DNA of 64,000 nucleotides from Actinopolyspora alba (GCF_900112765.1 NZ_FOMZ01000006.1:108580-172579); one strand, 5' to 3'. Numbered from the stretch's first letter, positions 16,648 to 25,993 are shown. The notes: a model not told the origin generated them from the letters alone. Made by a program: numbers and translations.

Positions 16648-17592
16648 ATGAACGGTACGAGCGCACGAACCGAACGGGAACCGCACTGGCCCGAACTTCG
16701 GGTCGAGGACTGGAGCGATACCCGCGACACCCTGCACATGTGGTTACAGCTGGTCGGGAAAATCAAGCTGGCCTGTCAACCGATGATCAATCACTGGTGG
16801 CAGGTGCCGCTCTACGTCTCGGCTCGTGGTCTGACCACTGACTCGGTCCCGTACTACGACGATGTGTTCGACATCGAGTTCGACTTCCACGAGCATCGGT
16901 TGCTGATCCGTCGCAGCGACGGTGGGCGACGCGAGATCGCTCTCACCGCCAGAACCGTTGCCGACTTCTACCGGGAGACGATGGCGGCGCTGGACGAGCT
17001 CGGAATACGGCTCACCGTGAGCCGGACACCGAACGAGGTGGTGCGGGCCCTGCCCTTCGACACCGACACCGAGCACGCCTCCTACGAGCCGGACAAGGCG
17101 TGGTTGTTCTGGCGGCAGTTGTTGTGTGCGCACCGGGTGTTCAGCGATTTCAGGTCGCGCTTCATCGGCAAGGTGAGCCCGGTGCACTTCTTCTGGGGAG
17201 CCATGGATCTGGCCGTGACCCGTTTCTCCGGACGTGCGGCACCTCGTCACCCGGGTGGGGCTCCCAACTGTGGCGACTGGGTCATGGTCGAGGGCTACTC
17301 GCACGAGCTCAGCAGTTGCGGTTTCTGGCCGGGCGGCGGAGCCGAGGGCGCGTTCTACTCCTACGCCTACCCGGAGCCACCGGGGTTCGACCGGTACCCG
17401 GTCGGTCCGGCGGCGGCCTATTTCGAGCAGGGCGAGTTCCTGCTGCCCTACGAGGACGTCCGAACCGCGTCCTCGCCGGAGCGGATGCTCGCGGAGTTCC
17501 TGCGCACCACCTACGAAGCCGCAGCCGAATGCGGTGATTGGGACCGCCGGGAGTTGGAGGACGACCCGAAGCGACGAGCCTCGGCGCGGTGA
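16648..17592 (+). CDS. DUF5996 family protein
   Basis: A 314-residue soluble protein of unknown function. Typical family stretches are visible: WPELRVEDWSDTRDTLHMW, WWQVPLYVSARGLTT, FDFHEHRL, the HFFWGAMDLAVTRFSGR block and FYSYAYPEPPGF. The ATG at 16648 follows GGGAGGGGAGAGG. No signal or membrane segment. It lies between two VOC genes on the same strand and may be co-transcribed with them. Confidence 0.85.
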   Translation: MNGTSARTEREPHWPELRVEDWSDTRDTLHMWLQLVGKIKLACQPMINHWWQVPLYVSARGLTTDSVPYYDDVFDIEFDFHEHRLLIRRSDGGRREIALTARTVADFYRETMAALDELGIRLTVSRTPNEVVRALPFDTDTEHASYEPDKAWLFWRQLLCAHRVFSDFRSRFIGKVSPVHFFWGAMDLAVTRFSGRAAPRHPGGAPNCGDWVMVEGYSHELSSCGFWPGGGAEGAFYSYAYPEPPGFDRYPVGPAAAYFEQGEFLLPYEDVRTASSPERMLAEFLRTTYEAAAECGDWDRRELEDDPKRRASAR

Positions 17593-17652
17593 TTTCGGTT
17601 CGCCGTACTGCCTCGCCTGTGATACCGATTTCGCGGAACGGATGAGGTGACT

Positions 17653-18099
17653 ATGAGTGTCCAGGAATTCCCGGCTCCGAGCGAGGGAATGCTGCTGACC
17701 CACTTTCTCACGGTCAGCCACCTGGGCCGCTCGCGTGCTTTCTACCGGGACGTCGTCGGTGGCCGAGTGGTGCTCGAGGAGAATCCGTGCACGCTGCGTG
17801 TGGCCAATAGTCGGTTGATCATGAAATCCGGAGGTGGCCCCACTCCCGACAAACCGGAGACCACGTTACGTCCCCCGGACGAAGGGGATCCGGTGTTCTG
17901 TTTCCGCAACATACGCGTCGCCGATATCTGAGCCGCTTATCGTGAGCGGAGCGAGCGGGGAGCCGAATTCCTGACTCCTCCGGAAGATCGTGGGGCCGAG
18001 CTGCGTTGCTATCTGCGCGACCCGGACGGTTATCTCATCGAAGTCGGTCAGGCCACGGGGATGCTTCGGGGGAGATTCGCCGACGCCCCGCCGACGTGA
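17653..18099 (+). pseudogene. VOC family gene interrupted by an in-frame UGA
   Basis: The reading frame gives a normal-length (148 codons plus stop) glyoxalase-like protein only if the TGA at 17929-17931 (codon 93) is passed. Before it: LLTHFLTVSHLGRSRAFYRDVVGG..FRNIRVADI. After it, with no frame change: AAYRERSERGAEFLTPP, then RCYLRDPDGYLIEVGQATG, the usual VOC C-terminus with its Glu ligand. A premature stop by point mutation is the simplest reading. The genome decodes UGA as Sec (fdhA), so readthrough was considered, but no GGUCU-loop hairpin is seen 15-25 bases downstream. A sequencing error is also possible. Confidence 0.75.
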
Positions 18100-18118
18100 C
18101 CGGTTTCCCGGGAAAGCG

Positions 18119-18211
18119 TTACCTGCGTCTGTCGGTGTGGATGTCCCAAACCGTCCACCCGATTCCCAGCGCGACGAAACCCGACAGCAACAGCAGCACG
18201 ATCATTTCCAT
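18119..18211 (-). CDS. 30-residue single-span membrane protein
   Basis: A tiny ORF reading MEMIVLLLLSGFVALGIG then WTVWDIHTDRRR: one hydrophobic helix followed by a short charged, Arg-rich cytosolic tail. Its ATG (18211) is preceded at proper spacing by AGAGGAGGCGCCA, one of the strongest ribosome sites in the window, which is the main reason to believe it. Function unknown; such small membrane proteins often modulate a partner. It is antisense-oriented relative to the VOC gene upstream and the murT operon downstream. Confidence 0.7.
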   Translation of the reverse strand: MEMIVLLLLSGFVALGIGWTVWDIHTDRRR

Positions 18212-18686
18212 TGGCGCCTCCTCTGTACGCTGCTGCGCACGCGGCGAACCGGCCGTTCTCCGGTGGATTTCCTCGACGATGGTTCAAGCGTGTTTCACTC
18301 ACTCGTTCGAGGCAAGTGGATGTCATTCGGGTGTTCGGGTTCGTTTTGAATCGTCGTTCGGTTTCTGCTACTGGGCGTGTTTTCGAGTCCTTTCGGAAAG
18401 GTGGCCCGGTTATATGACGAGCCGTTGGATGCGAACAATGAGCTGTTGATTTTCGTGTTTTGGTTACGTGTGGTTACTCTGTTGTGTGGTGTCATTCTTT
18501 CGGGGGAGATATATGGTGGGAATGAGTGTCGACTCCCGGTGTCGTCGATTCGGAGTAAACTGTGGTCAAGGGGTATCCAGTAGTGAGATCGAAACGATCT
18601 ACGAATCGGACTAGGAAAGTGTGTGAGAGCGGACTCAGAAGACGCCGATCATAGGTGTGAACGCGCGGAAACGGACACGATGAATC
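18212..18686. other. Gene-poor, relatively AT-rich stretch upstream of the murT operon
   Basis: About 475 bases with clearly lower GC than the surroundings, especially 18300-18600 with runs such as TTGATTTTCGTGTTTTGG. The part next to 18211 must hold the leader of the 30-residue gene, and the right part probably the promoter of the murT-gatD transcript. Short open frames exist on both strands but lack convincing ribosome sites or family features. No tRNA or known RNA fold recognised. Confidence 0.5.
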
Positions 18687-18944
18687 ATGTTCGCAGAACA
18701 GTTGCCCTGTCTGACGGCGGCACTACAGCTGGCCGTCGCGTTACCCCGGGAATGGGTGGGCATCGCTGCCGTTGCCGTGGGAACGACGCTGGCCGCGATT
18801 TCCGGTATCCGACTCCTCATCACGCGATCAGTGGCGAACGATCGCGCTGACGACGACAGTGAGACGAAGTCACGAAGCGCGCCCCGCCGTCGGATCACGG
18901 CGCTGCCCCCAGTCCGCCGCGTCGAGGAAAGGACCGGTCGATGA
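18687..18944 (+). CDS. Small putative membrane protein ahead of murT
   Basis: An 85-residue ORF with a hydrophobic N-terminal half (LPREWVGIAAVAVGTTLAAISGIRLLI) and a basic, polar C-terminal half. Its stop overlaps the murT ATG as ATGA, which supports translation and coupling. The start region has no strong ribosome site and I recognise no family. It could be an untranslated leader that happens to be open. Confidence 0.4.
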   Translation: MFAEQLPCLTAALQLAVALPREWVGIAAVAVGTTLAAISGIRLLITRSVANDRADDDSETKSRSAPRRRITALPPVRRVEERTGR

Positions 18945-20308
18945 CGAACACGACCCGCCGGAGCGAGCGAAGCGAACCAACGGGTCAATCACAACAGGAC
19001 GCACCGTCCGCACCGGATCCCGGACAGCGTTGGCGAGTGGTCTCCGCGCGGCGGGCGCGGCGGGCGGACGTTCTCTCCCGACTACGCACCGGCACGGCAC
19101 TGGCGGCGGGAAGGCTCGCCACGACCACCTCCAGAAGCCTGCGGCTGGGAAGCGGCGGCATCATCGGCGGCCGAGTGGCGCTGGCGCTGCAACCGGATCT
19201 GCTCACACGACTGGTCGTGGACAAACGAATCGTGGTGATCACCGGAACCAACGGCAAGACCACCACCACCCACATGGTGGCCCAGGCGCTGCGTGCCGGT
19301 GGGGCCTCGGTCAGCAACGCCACCGGGGCCAACATGCTCGACGGCCACGTCGCCGCCCTGATGGCCGAGCCACGAGCGCCGTATGCCTCCTTGGAGGTCG
19401 ACGAGCTGCATCTGGCCCAGCTGACCGACCGATTCCAGCCCTCGGTGATTCTGCTGCTCAACCTCAGCCGTGACCAGCTCGATCGTGTCGGGGAGATTCG
19501 CAGCGTGGAGGCCAGCCTGCGGCGCGCCCTGCGGCAGGCACCGGGTGCACGGGTGGTCGCCAACGCCGACGACCCCAACATCGTCTCGGTCGCGGCCGAC
19601 CATCCCCACGTGACCTGGGTCTCGGGCGGCTGCCGTTGGAAACACGACGCGCTCAACTGCCCCAGGTGCGGGGCCTTCCTCGGGGAACTCGACGGGGCGT
19701 GGGAGTGCGTGTGCGGGTTGCGCAGGCCCAACGCCGACTGGACGGTCGACGCGGGCGGGCTCACCGCTCCGGACGGAACGAGCGAGCGACTGTCCCTGCC
19801 GTTGCCCGGGCAGGTCAATCGGGTCAACGCCACGTTCGCGCTCGCGGCAGCCGCGGCGTTGGACATACCCCGCACCGAGGCGCTCGACCGCATCCGTCGA
19901 CTGCGCGATGCCAGCGGGCGGTACGAACACACGACCATGGCCGGGCACGACGTGCGGCTGTTGCTGGCGAAGAACCCGGCCAGCTGGCTCGAGATGCTCG
20001 ACCTGGTGGCCGAGAACGATCGCCCGCTGATCCTGGTCGTCAACAGCAGGCAGGCCGACGGACACGACGTCTCCTGGCTGTGGGACATCGAGTTCGAGCG
20101 GCTGGTGGGAAGGAAGGTCGTCGTAACGGGGGAGCGGGCGCTGGATCTGGCGGTCCGACTGCGTTACGCGGAAGTGAACTGCGAAATCGCCACGAACGTG
20201 CAGCGAGCCCTGCACAGTGCCACCATCGGGGACTCGGCCGACTCGGTCGAGATCATCGCCAACTACACCGCTTTCCGGGACCTGTTCGCGAAGAGGCAAC
20301 AACATTGA
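18941..20308 (+). CDS. murT: Lipid II isoglutaminyl synthase, MurT subunit
   Basis: A 455-residue Mur-ligase-like protein that, with GatD, amidates the alpha-carboxyl of D-Glu in lipid II. The P-loop is GTNGKTTTT (about residue 102), followed by the Mur central domain (LLLNLSRDQLDRVGE). A zinc-ribbon insertion CPRCGAFLGELDGAWECVCG is specific to MurT. The C-terminal DUF1727 domain (NPASWLEMLDLV..VVNSRQADGHDVSWLWDIEFE) follows. ATG overlaps the preceding small ORF; its own stop overlaps gatD as TTGA. Essential in related actinobacteria. Confidence 0.95.
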   Translation: MTNTTRRSERSEPTGQSQQDAPSAPDPGQRWRVVSARRARRADVLSRLRTGTALAAGRLATTTSRSLRLGSGGIIGGRVALALQPDLLTRLVVDKRIVVITGTNGKTTTTHMVAQALRAGGASVSNATGANMLDGHVAALMAEPRAPYASLEVDELHLAQLTDRFQPSVILLLNLSRDQLDRVGEIRSVEASLRRALRQAPGARVVANADDPNIVSVAADHPHVTWVSGGCRWKHDALNCPRCGAFLGELDGAWECVCGLRRPNADWTVDAGGLTAPDGTSERLSLPLPGQVNRVNATFALAAAAALDIPRTEALDRIRRLRDASGRYEHTTMAGHDVRLLLAKNPASWLEMLDLVAENDRPLILVVNSRQADGHDVSWLWDIEFERLVGRKVVVTGERALDLAVRLRYAEVNCEIATNVQRALHSATIGDSADSVEIIANYTAFRDLFAKRQQH

Positions 20309-21021
20309 CCGACGATTCGGCGATCCGCATCGCACTCGTGGTGCCCGACCTGCTGGGCACCTACGGTGACCGGGGGAACGCCCTGGTGCTCGCGCAACGA
20401 CTGCGCTGGAGAGGTTATCGCGCCGAGATCGTGACCGTGTTGTCCTCGGCCGAAACCCTGCCCGACTCCTGCGACATCTATCTCCTCGGTGGTGGCGAGG
20501 ACGTCGCGCAACAGGCCGCGGTGAACTTCCTGGCACGCGGTGACGGACTACGGCGGGCCGTGAACGCGGGGGCGGTCGTGCTCGGGGTCTGTGGTGGATT
20601 GCAAGTGCTGGGCACCAGCTTCACCACCGGTGACGGCGCCACCCACCACGGACTGGGACTCATCGACATCTCCACCGAGCCCGGTCCCAACCGGGCCATC
20701 GGCGAACTGAGCACGCGCTCCGAGGAGCACGGTCTGGGGCTGCTCACCGGCTTCGAGAACCACCTCGGCAGGAGCACGGTGGGTCCGGCGGCCCGTCCAC
20801 TGGGACGTGTGCTGCACGGCATCGGCAACGGCTCCGAGGACACCGAGGGGGCTGTCAGCGGGCGTGTCGTTTGCACCTATCTGCACGGCCCGGCGCTGGC
20901 GCGGAATCCGGCGTTGGCGGACACGATGCTGTCCTGGGCGGTAGGGGAGCCGTTGTCGGAACTGGCTCCCTTCCCGGAACTCACCGAGCTGCGGACCGAA
21001 CGGGCGCGAGCCGCCGGATGA
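20305..21021 (+). CDS. gatD: Lipid II isoglutaminyl synthase, glutamine amidotransferase subunit GatD
   Basis: A 238-residue class I glutaminase of the CobB/CobQ type. The nucleophile Cys is in GVCGGLQVLG (about residue 96) and the catalytic His in VVCTYLHGPALARNP. It supplies ammonia to MurT. The start is a TTG overlapping the murT stop (TTGA), preceded by AAGAGG, one of four such junctions in this window. It runs convergent to the cyclic-di-GMP gene, with about 95 bases between stops. Confidence 0.95.
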   Translation: MTDDSAIRIALVVPDLLGTYGDRGNALVLAQRLRWRGYRAEIVTVLSSAETLPDSCDIYLLGGGEDVAQQAAVNFLARGDGLRRAVNAGAVVLGVCGGLQVLGTSFTTGDGATHHGLGLIDISTEPGPNRAIGELSTRSEEHGLGLLTGFENHLGRSTVGPAARPLGRVLHGIGNGSEDTEGAVSGRVVCTYLHGPALARNPALADTMLSWAVGEPLSELAPFPELTELRTERARAAG

Positions 21022-21115
21022 CCCCGCGTCGGGCCGGGTCACCTCGCTTGTCCTCCTGCGAGGGCCTCCCGGTGTTTGAGCGGTAGCCGAGCAGGAGCCC
21101 CGGAAAGCCGTGACT

Positions 21116-23836
21116 TCAGACGTTTCCTCGAAGTCGGAGAGTACATCCCCGTGCGGGTGGGGTTGCCGTCAGTGTGGGGTACGCCTGGTGGGTTTCGATG
21201 CGGGTGTGGGTGAGGTTGTGGAGGAGCGGCCGCAACCGGGTGCTCAAGGGCTGTGTCAGTCGCAGGGTGACGTGTTTGTGGTGGGCGCGGGCGTGCTGGT
21301 CGAGGGCGTGGATGACGCGGGGGTCGAGGATGTCGAGGCCGTGGTCGTTGATCAGGAGGTTGTGGGCTCGGGTGTGCTCCAGCGCGGCGGTGAACAGGTT
21401 GGCGCAGGGTAGGTCCAGCACCCCGGTCAGGGCGAGACGGGTGTCGTATTCGTTGTCGGCGTGTTCGTCGGTGCTGTCGGTGTAGAGACGGAAGGGGCTG
21501 GCGGTGGGAGTGGTTACCGGGTGCAGGCAGGCCATCTCGGCGACAGCGGCGCTGCCGAGCTCGGTGAGGTTGTAGGCGCACAGTGCGGTCACGGGTTCGG
21601 TGCTGATCACGTGGTCGCACAGGTATTCGTAGTAGGCGAAGGCCGCGCGCTGGTCGGGGGTGGTGACCATGGCTGTGGCGTTGACGATGGCCCGAAAACC
21701 GGTGTAGCCGGCGGCGAGCGCCTTCTCGACGGATGTGAGGCGGGCGTCCATGGCCGCTTCGGCGTCGACGATTCCCCCGTCGCTGGTGGGGTAGAACTCT
21801 TCGATGGTTGCGACGGCCATCGCGCCCGTTTCCATCGCGGGGCCGAGGATCTCGTCGGCGGCGAGTTGTGCCCGTAACCGCGAGGCGGGGGCGTAGTCCA
21901 CGTATTCGATCAAGTACCCGTGCCTGAGTCCGTCCCGCACGTACTCGCGGGCGCGGGTGCGAAACTCCTCGTGGTCGCGGAAGATCCAGCATTCGTGCCC
22001 GCCCGGAACGGGGGAACCCGCGGTGGTGACTTCGCCGGTCGTTCGCCGGCTCGGCGGTGTGATGGTCGGTGTGCGGGGCATCGTGTCGGGATCGTCGGGC
22101 ACGGGTTGGGTTTCGATGGGTTGCGGCTGGCTCCTCGCCTCCTTGCGGGCCGCGAGGGTGGGGGGACGCTGGATCAGAGCGCGCAGTTCGGCAGCGGGGA
22201 CGCCTGCCGCGAACAGGAATCCCTGGTAGTCGGTGAAGCCGATTCGCGCCAGCTGGTAGAGCTGGCCGGTGGTTTCCACCCCTTCGGCCACGCAAGTCAT
22301 GTTCCGGGCCTGGGCGATGCTCAGGGCAGCGCCGGCGATGGCGGCATCGACCGCTTCCCGCTCCAGACCGGCCGCGAAGGTGCGATCGAGTTTGAGGATC
22401 TGGACGGGAAGTTCCTTGAGACGTTCCAGGGACGAGTAGCCGGTGCCGAAGTCGTCCAGGGCGAACCGCACGCCCCGAGCCGCGAGTTCGTGCATGGCTG
22501 TCAGGGTGGCGGGGGCGAGATCGAGCAGGTCGGTTTCGGTGATCTCCAGGACGAGCCGGTGCCAGTCCAGCCCGGTCGCGGGCACGATCCGTTCGAGCTG
22601 CGCTGCGAAGTCGGGCTCGTGCAGCAGCGTGCTACTGAGATTGACCGTCACCGCCACGGTCCGCCCCTGTTGGCCGGGCCAGGTTGCCGCTTCACGCGAG
22701 GCGGTGGTCAAAACCCACCGGTCGAGTTCGGAGACCAGGTGAGCGTTGCGAGCGGCGGGCAGGATCGCCCCCGGCGACAGCAGGCCGTGCTGCGGATGCG
22801 GCCAACGCAGCAGCGCTTCCGCGCTGTGCACGCGGCCGGTGGGGTCGACGATGGGCTGGTAGTGCAGCGTCAGCTCATCGCGAGCCAGCGCCTGGCGCAG
22901 TTCCTGTTCGAAGTTGGCCTCGCGTTCCAGCGATGTGCTCAAGCCGGCATTGGCGCGGAAAACGTGTCCGGTGCCGTGGTCTTTGGCTCGGTACATGGCC
23001 ACTTCGGCCAATCGCAGTAGCTCCTCGGGCCGCTCAACCCCGGGATCGCTCGTGGTAGCGATTCCGATCGAGGCGGAGACCGCGATCAAATGATCTTCCC
23101 GGGCCATATTCGTGCGCAGCAGCACCGAGATCCTCTCGGCCAGCTCCTGCGGCCCGCCGTGGGCGGCCACGTCCGGGCATACGATGAGGAATTCGTCGCC
23201 GGAATGCCGCGCCGCCGCGCACTCCGGCGGCAGACCCTGCTGCAATCGTTGTGCCAGCCGCACCAGCAGATCGTCTCCGGCCGTGTGCCCCAGCGTATCG
23301 TTGACGCGCTTGAAGTTGTCGAGATCGCAGAACAGCACAGCGCCCTCGCGCTGTCCCTCGTCGGAAAGCTGCTGGTCCAGCAGGCGGCGCACGCCTTTGC
23401 GGTTGAGCAGCCCGGTCAGCTCGTCATGTTCGGTCTCGGCGTGGAGGGCCTGCGTGTAGTGGTGACGTTGCCCGACATCGATGAAGGCCACCAGCCACAC
23501 ACCGGCCCGACCCTCGTACGCCAGGAACGTGGCGTGCACATCGCAAAACACCGTCCGCCCCTCGGCGCACCGCAACCGTCGCTGATGACGCGTCAACCCG
23601 TCGCCACCGCGGTCCGTGCCGCCACCACCGTCATACGCGGTGAGAGTGCTGCCGCGATCATGTGGGGAGAGCAACTCCATCGACGAGCGCCGGACAAGGT
23701 TCTCGTGGGTGCGGCCCAGCAGCGCACACAGCGACTCGTTGACAGCCAACACGCGCTCGTTTTCATCCAGCACCGCCATCGCCGTCGGCAGAGCCTGGAA
23801 CAACGTGTCACTGTTCATCTGCAATACCCTGCGCAT
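21116..23836 (-). CDS. PAS-GGDEF-EAL-MEDS-STAS fusion protein
   Basis: A 906-residue multidomain signalling protein. PAS at ~8-120 (LFQALPTAMAVLDENERVLA); GGDEF at ~133-300, with SGDEF at 212-216 in place of GGDEF; EAL at ~312-560, with EALLRW, EITETDL, DDFGTGYSS, KLDRTF and AEGVET all present, so phosphodiesterase activity is plausible. A Pro/Thr linker leads to a MEDS domain (~612-770; HECWIFRDHEEFRTRAREYVRDGL, then EEFY) and a C-terminal STAS-like segment (~785-900; LDLPCANLFTAALEHTRAHN). MEDS-STAS proteins are usually separate polypeptides tied to anti-sigma networks. The ATG at 23836 follows GAGAGGAGCGCG. No membrane segment, so it is cytosolic. It probably joins cyclic-di-GMP turnover to a partner-switching input. 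Confidence 0.9.
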   Translation of the reverse strand: MRRVLQMNSDTLFQALPTAMAVLDENERVLAVNESLCALLGRTHENLVRRSSMELLSPHDRGSTLTAYDGGGGTDRGGDGLTRHQRRLRCAEGRTVFCDVHATFLAYEGRAGVWLVAFIDVGQRHHYTQALHAETEHDELTGLLNRKGVRRLLDQQLSDEGQREGAVLFCDLDNFKRVNDTLGHTAGDDLLVRLAQRLQQGLPPECAAARHSGDEFLIVCPDVAAHGGPQELAERISVLLRTNMAREDHLIAVSASIGIATTSDPGVERPEELLRLAEVAMYRAKDHGTGHVFRANAGLSTSLEREANFEQELRQALARDELTLHYQPIVDPTGRVHSAEALLRWPHPQHGLLSPGAILPAARNAHLVSELDRWVLTTASREAATWPGQQGRTVAVTVNLSSTLLHEPDFAAQLERIVPATGLDWHRLVLEITETDLLDLAPATLTAMHELAARGVRFALDDFGTGYSSLERLKELPVQILKLDRTFAAGLEREAVDAAIAGAALSIAQARNMTCVAEGVETTGQLYQLARIGFTDYQGFLFAAGVPAAELRALIQRPPTLAARKEARSQPQPIETQPVPDDPDTMPRTPTITPPSRRTTGEVTTAGSPVPGGHECWIFRDHEEFRTRAREYVRDGLRHGYLIEYVDYAPASRLRAQLAADEILGPAMETGAMAVATIEEFYPTSDGGIVDAEAAMDARLTSVEKALAAGYTGFRAIVNATAMVTTPDQRAAFAYYEYLCDHVISTEPVTALCAYNLTELGSAAVAEMACLHPVTTPTASPFRLYTDSTDEHADNEYDTRLALTGVLDLPCANLFTAALEHTRAHNLLINDHGLDILDPRVIHALDQHARAHHKHVTLRLTQPLSTRLRPLLHNLTHTRIETHQAYPTLTATPPARGCTLRLRGNV

Positions 23837-24156
23837 CGCGCTCCTCTCGGTTCACGCCCACCAGGCGCCGGCCATCGAAGACATCCTTGGCCAGTACCTG
23901 CGCACAGTCGGTATGCAGCCGTTCACCAGCCGTCTTGTCCGTAAGGATAGAGAGAGGTTTCGAGATCTACCAGCATCGGAAGCAACTCATCGCGGGAACC
24001 TCCGATGTGGGTTACGACCGCGGGGCGGTATCCGGGGTTCGCTTTCGGTAGGTCCCGCGGCGCCCGTGTGCGCCGCTTACCAACCTCGTGGCAACTTCAC
24101 GATCGCGTACTTCCGCGAGCCGGGCGCTGTCGTGCGGCAGCGGAAAGGGGAGCAGG
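23837..24156. other. Non-coding gap between murJ and the cyclic-di-GMP gene
   Basis: About 320 bases between two genes on the minus strand. It should contain the promoter of the cyclic-di-GMP gene and the 3' end of murJ. No convincing gene, RNA or terminator hairpin with T-run was seen. Confidence 0.5.
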
Positions 24157-25791
24157 TCACACCCGGTTCAGCAGCCCCCGCAGTCGATGTCGGATGATGG
24201 TCATCTCCGGTATCGGCAACAACAGCATCAGCCCGAAACCGAGGCCGAGCACGAGCGTGCCGCGAATCCCCAGGCCCACCCAGGCCGTGGCCACCTCGCC
24301 GAGTCCGTGCAGACTCCCTCCCAGCCAGTGCCAGACGGCGTAGGCACATCCGCATCCCACTACCGAGGCAAGCAGCGACCACCCGATCCCGACCAGGGTT
24401 CGCCTGGTCTGTATCCGCCCGAGTCGGATGTGCAACCACCATTGGCCCACGGCGGCGCCCACGAGGAAACTCAACGACATGGCCAGTGCCACGCCGATCA
24501 CCAGGTCACGCGGATCCAACCACATCAGCAGCGTGTAGCACACGACGGTGCGGAACACGACCATGATCACGTTGATCAGCATCGGCGTCCGGGCGTCCTT
24601 CATCGCGTAGAACGCCCGCAGCTGCAGCATCGTGATCGAGAACGGCACGATTCCGGCCGCTGCCACGCCGAGCGTGACCCCGAGACGGTCCGCGGCGCCG
24701 ACACTGCCCTGACCGAGCGAGAAGAACGCCACCCCGATACCCGATCCCGCCGTGAGCATGAACGCGCTCACCGGCATCAGCAGGATCGCACTCAACCGCG
24801 ACCCCAGCCCCACGTCGCGGACGAAACCCTCGGTGTCCCCCTCGGCTATCGAACGACTGATTCGCGGCATCAGCGCCTGCAGCAGTGAGACGCCCAACAC
24901 CCCGTAGGGAACCTGCGAAAGCAGCCACGCGTAGTGGAACGTCGCCACGCTTCCCGACGTGCCCTGCCCGGCCACCCGGATGGTCACGATCATGCCGATC
25001 TGGCTGACAACGGTGTAGAGCACCACCCAGCCCGCGAGCGAACCGAACTCCGCCAGCCGCCGGTCCCAACCCCACCGCCAACGGAACCGGAAACCGGTTC
25101 TGCGCAGCGAGAGCACCATCACCGCACTCTGCGCCGCTATTCCGAGCATCGTGCCCAACCCCAGAATCAACAGCTTCGCCTGCCCCATCCGCACCGGATC
25201 GGCCGATATCTCGCCGGGAGTCACCGCGTACAGGCTCACCGTGGCTATGATCACCAGGTTGTTCATCACCGGTGCCCAGGCTGGTGGGCCGAACACCTGA
25301 CGTACGTTGAGAATGGCCATCAGCAGTGCCGACAGGCCGTAGAACACGATCCCCGGCAGCAGTAGGTAGGCGAAGGCCGTGGTCAACTCGCTGTTGGCGC
25401 GGGTGTGCGAGCCGAGGTACAGCTCGGTCAGCAGCGGTGCTCCCAGCACTGCCAGTGTTGTCGCCACCACCAGCAGAACCACGCCCATCGTGATCATCCA
25501 CTGCGCGTAGGACTCGCCCTCCTCCTCGCTGTTCTGCCGCGCCCCCACCAGCAGCGGGACGGCCACGCTCGTGAGCACGCCCCCCAGGAGCAACTCGTTG
25601 ACCACGGTGGGCAGGGTGTTGGCCACGGTGTAGGAGTCGTTGATCATTCCCAGACCGAGTACCCACACCAGCAACACCTTGGCGAACAGTCCGCTGATCC
25701 TGCTGGCCATGGTGGCCACGGCCATGGCGCCGCTGGCGCTGCCCAGTGACGGCGTTCGCCCACGGGGTGGACGCTGGCGCTGCTCGACCAC
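24157..25791 (-). CDS. murJ: Lipid II flippase MurJ (MviN)
   Basis: A 544-residue polytopic protein of the MVF family with about 14 hydrophobic segments. The conserved start MASRISGLFAKVLLVWVLG, then ANTLPTVVNELLLGGVLTSVAVPLL and YLLLPGIVFYGLSALLMAILNVR are typical of MurJ, which flips lipid II outward. The GTG at 25791 is preceded by GGGGGAAC. Unlike many actinobacterial MurJ proteins there is no long C-terminal kinase-like or carbohydrate-binding extension. It lies 3 kb from murT-gatD, which act on the same lipid II. Confidence 0.9.
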   Translation of the reverse strand: MVEQRQRPPRGRTPSLGSASGAMAVATMASRISGLFAKVLLVWVLGLGMINDSYTVANTLPTVVNELLLGGVLTSVAVPLLVGARQNSEEEGESYAQWMITMGVVLLVVATTLAVLGAPLLTELYLGSHTRANSELTTAFAYLLLPGIVFYGLSALLMAILNVRQVFGPPAWAPVMNNLVIIATVSLYAVTPGEISADPVRMGQAKLLILGLGTMLGIAAQSAVMVLSLRRTGFRFRWRWGWDRRLAEFGSLAGWVVLYTVVSQIGMIVTIRVAGQGTSGSVATFHYAWLLSQVPYGVLGVSLLQALMPRISRSIAEGDTEGFVRDVGLGSRLSAILLMPVSAFMLTAGSGIGVAFFSLGQGSVGAADRLGVTLGVAAAGIVPFSITMLQLRAFYAMKDARTPMLINVIMVVFRTVVCYTLLMWLDPRDLVIGVALAMSLSFLVGAAVGQWWLHIRLGRIQTRRTLVGIGWSLLASVVGCGCAYAVWHWLGGSLHGLGEVATAWVGLGIRGTLVLGLGFGLMLLLPIPEMTIIRHRLRGLLNRV

Positions 25792-25993
25792 GGAAGTTCC
25801 CCCTGGCTGAAGTACGGCTGCTCAGGCACCGCCGAATCCGGTTGGTCAAACGGTAACGAAGCACTGCCCCGGTCGCGGGTTCGAAAACGCTCAACCACGT
25901 GATTCAGGTGGAAAACTTCCGGTGCGAGCGGGGCTTCTCGGGCGCATACTGACCCCTCCGGGGGAGTCGTGCCGACTCGACAGGGGAGGGGTG

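Noticed and set aside
17932..17965. Hairpin CCGCT-tatcgtg-AGCGG after the VOC UGA as a possible SECIS
   Set aside because: The stem is short, the loop lacks GGUCU or a close variant, and it begins immediately after the UGA. Compared with the fdhA SECIS it is not credible.
18377..18583. 68-residue plus-strand ORF with a hydrophobic stretch (LLIFVFWLRVVTLLCGVIL)
   Set aside because: It lies in AT-rich DNA where hydrophobic codons arise by chance, has no convincing ribosome site and shows no family resemblance.
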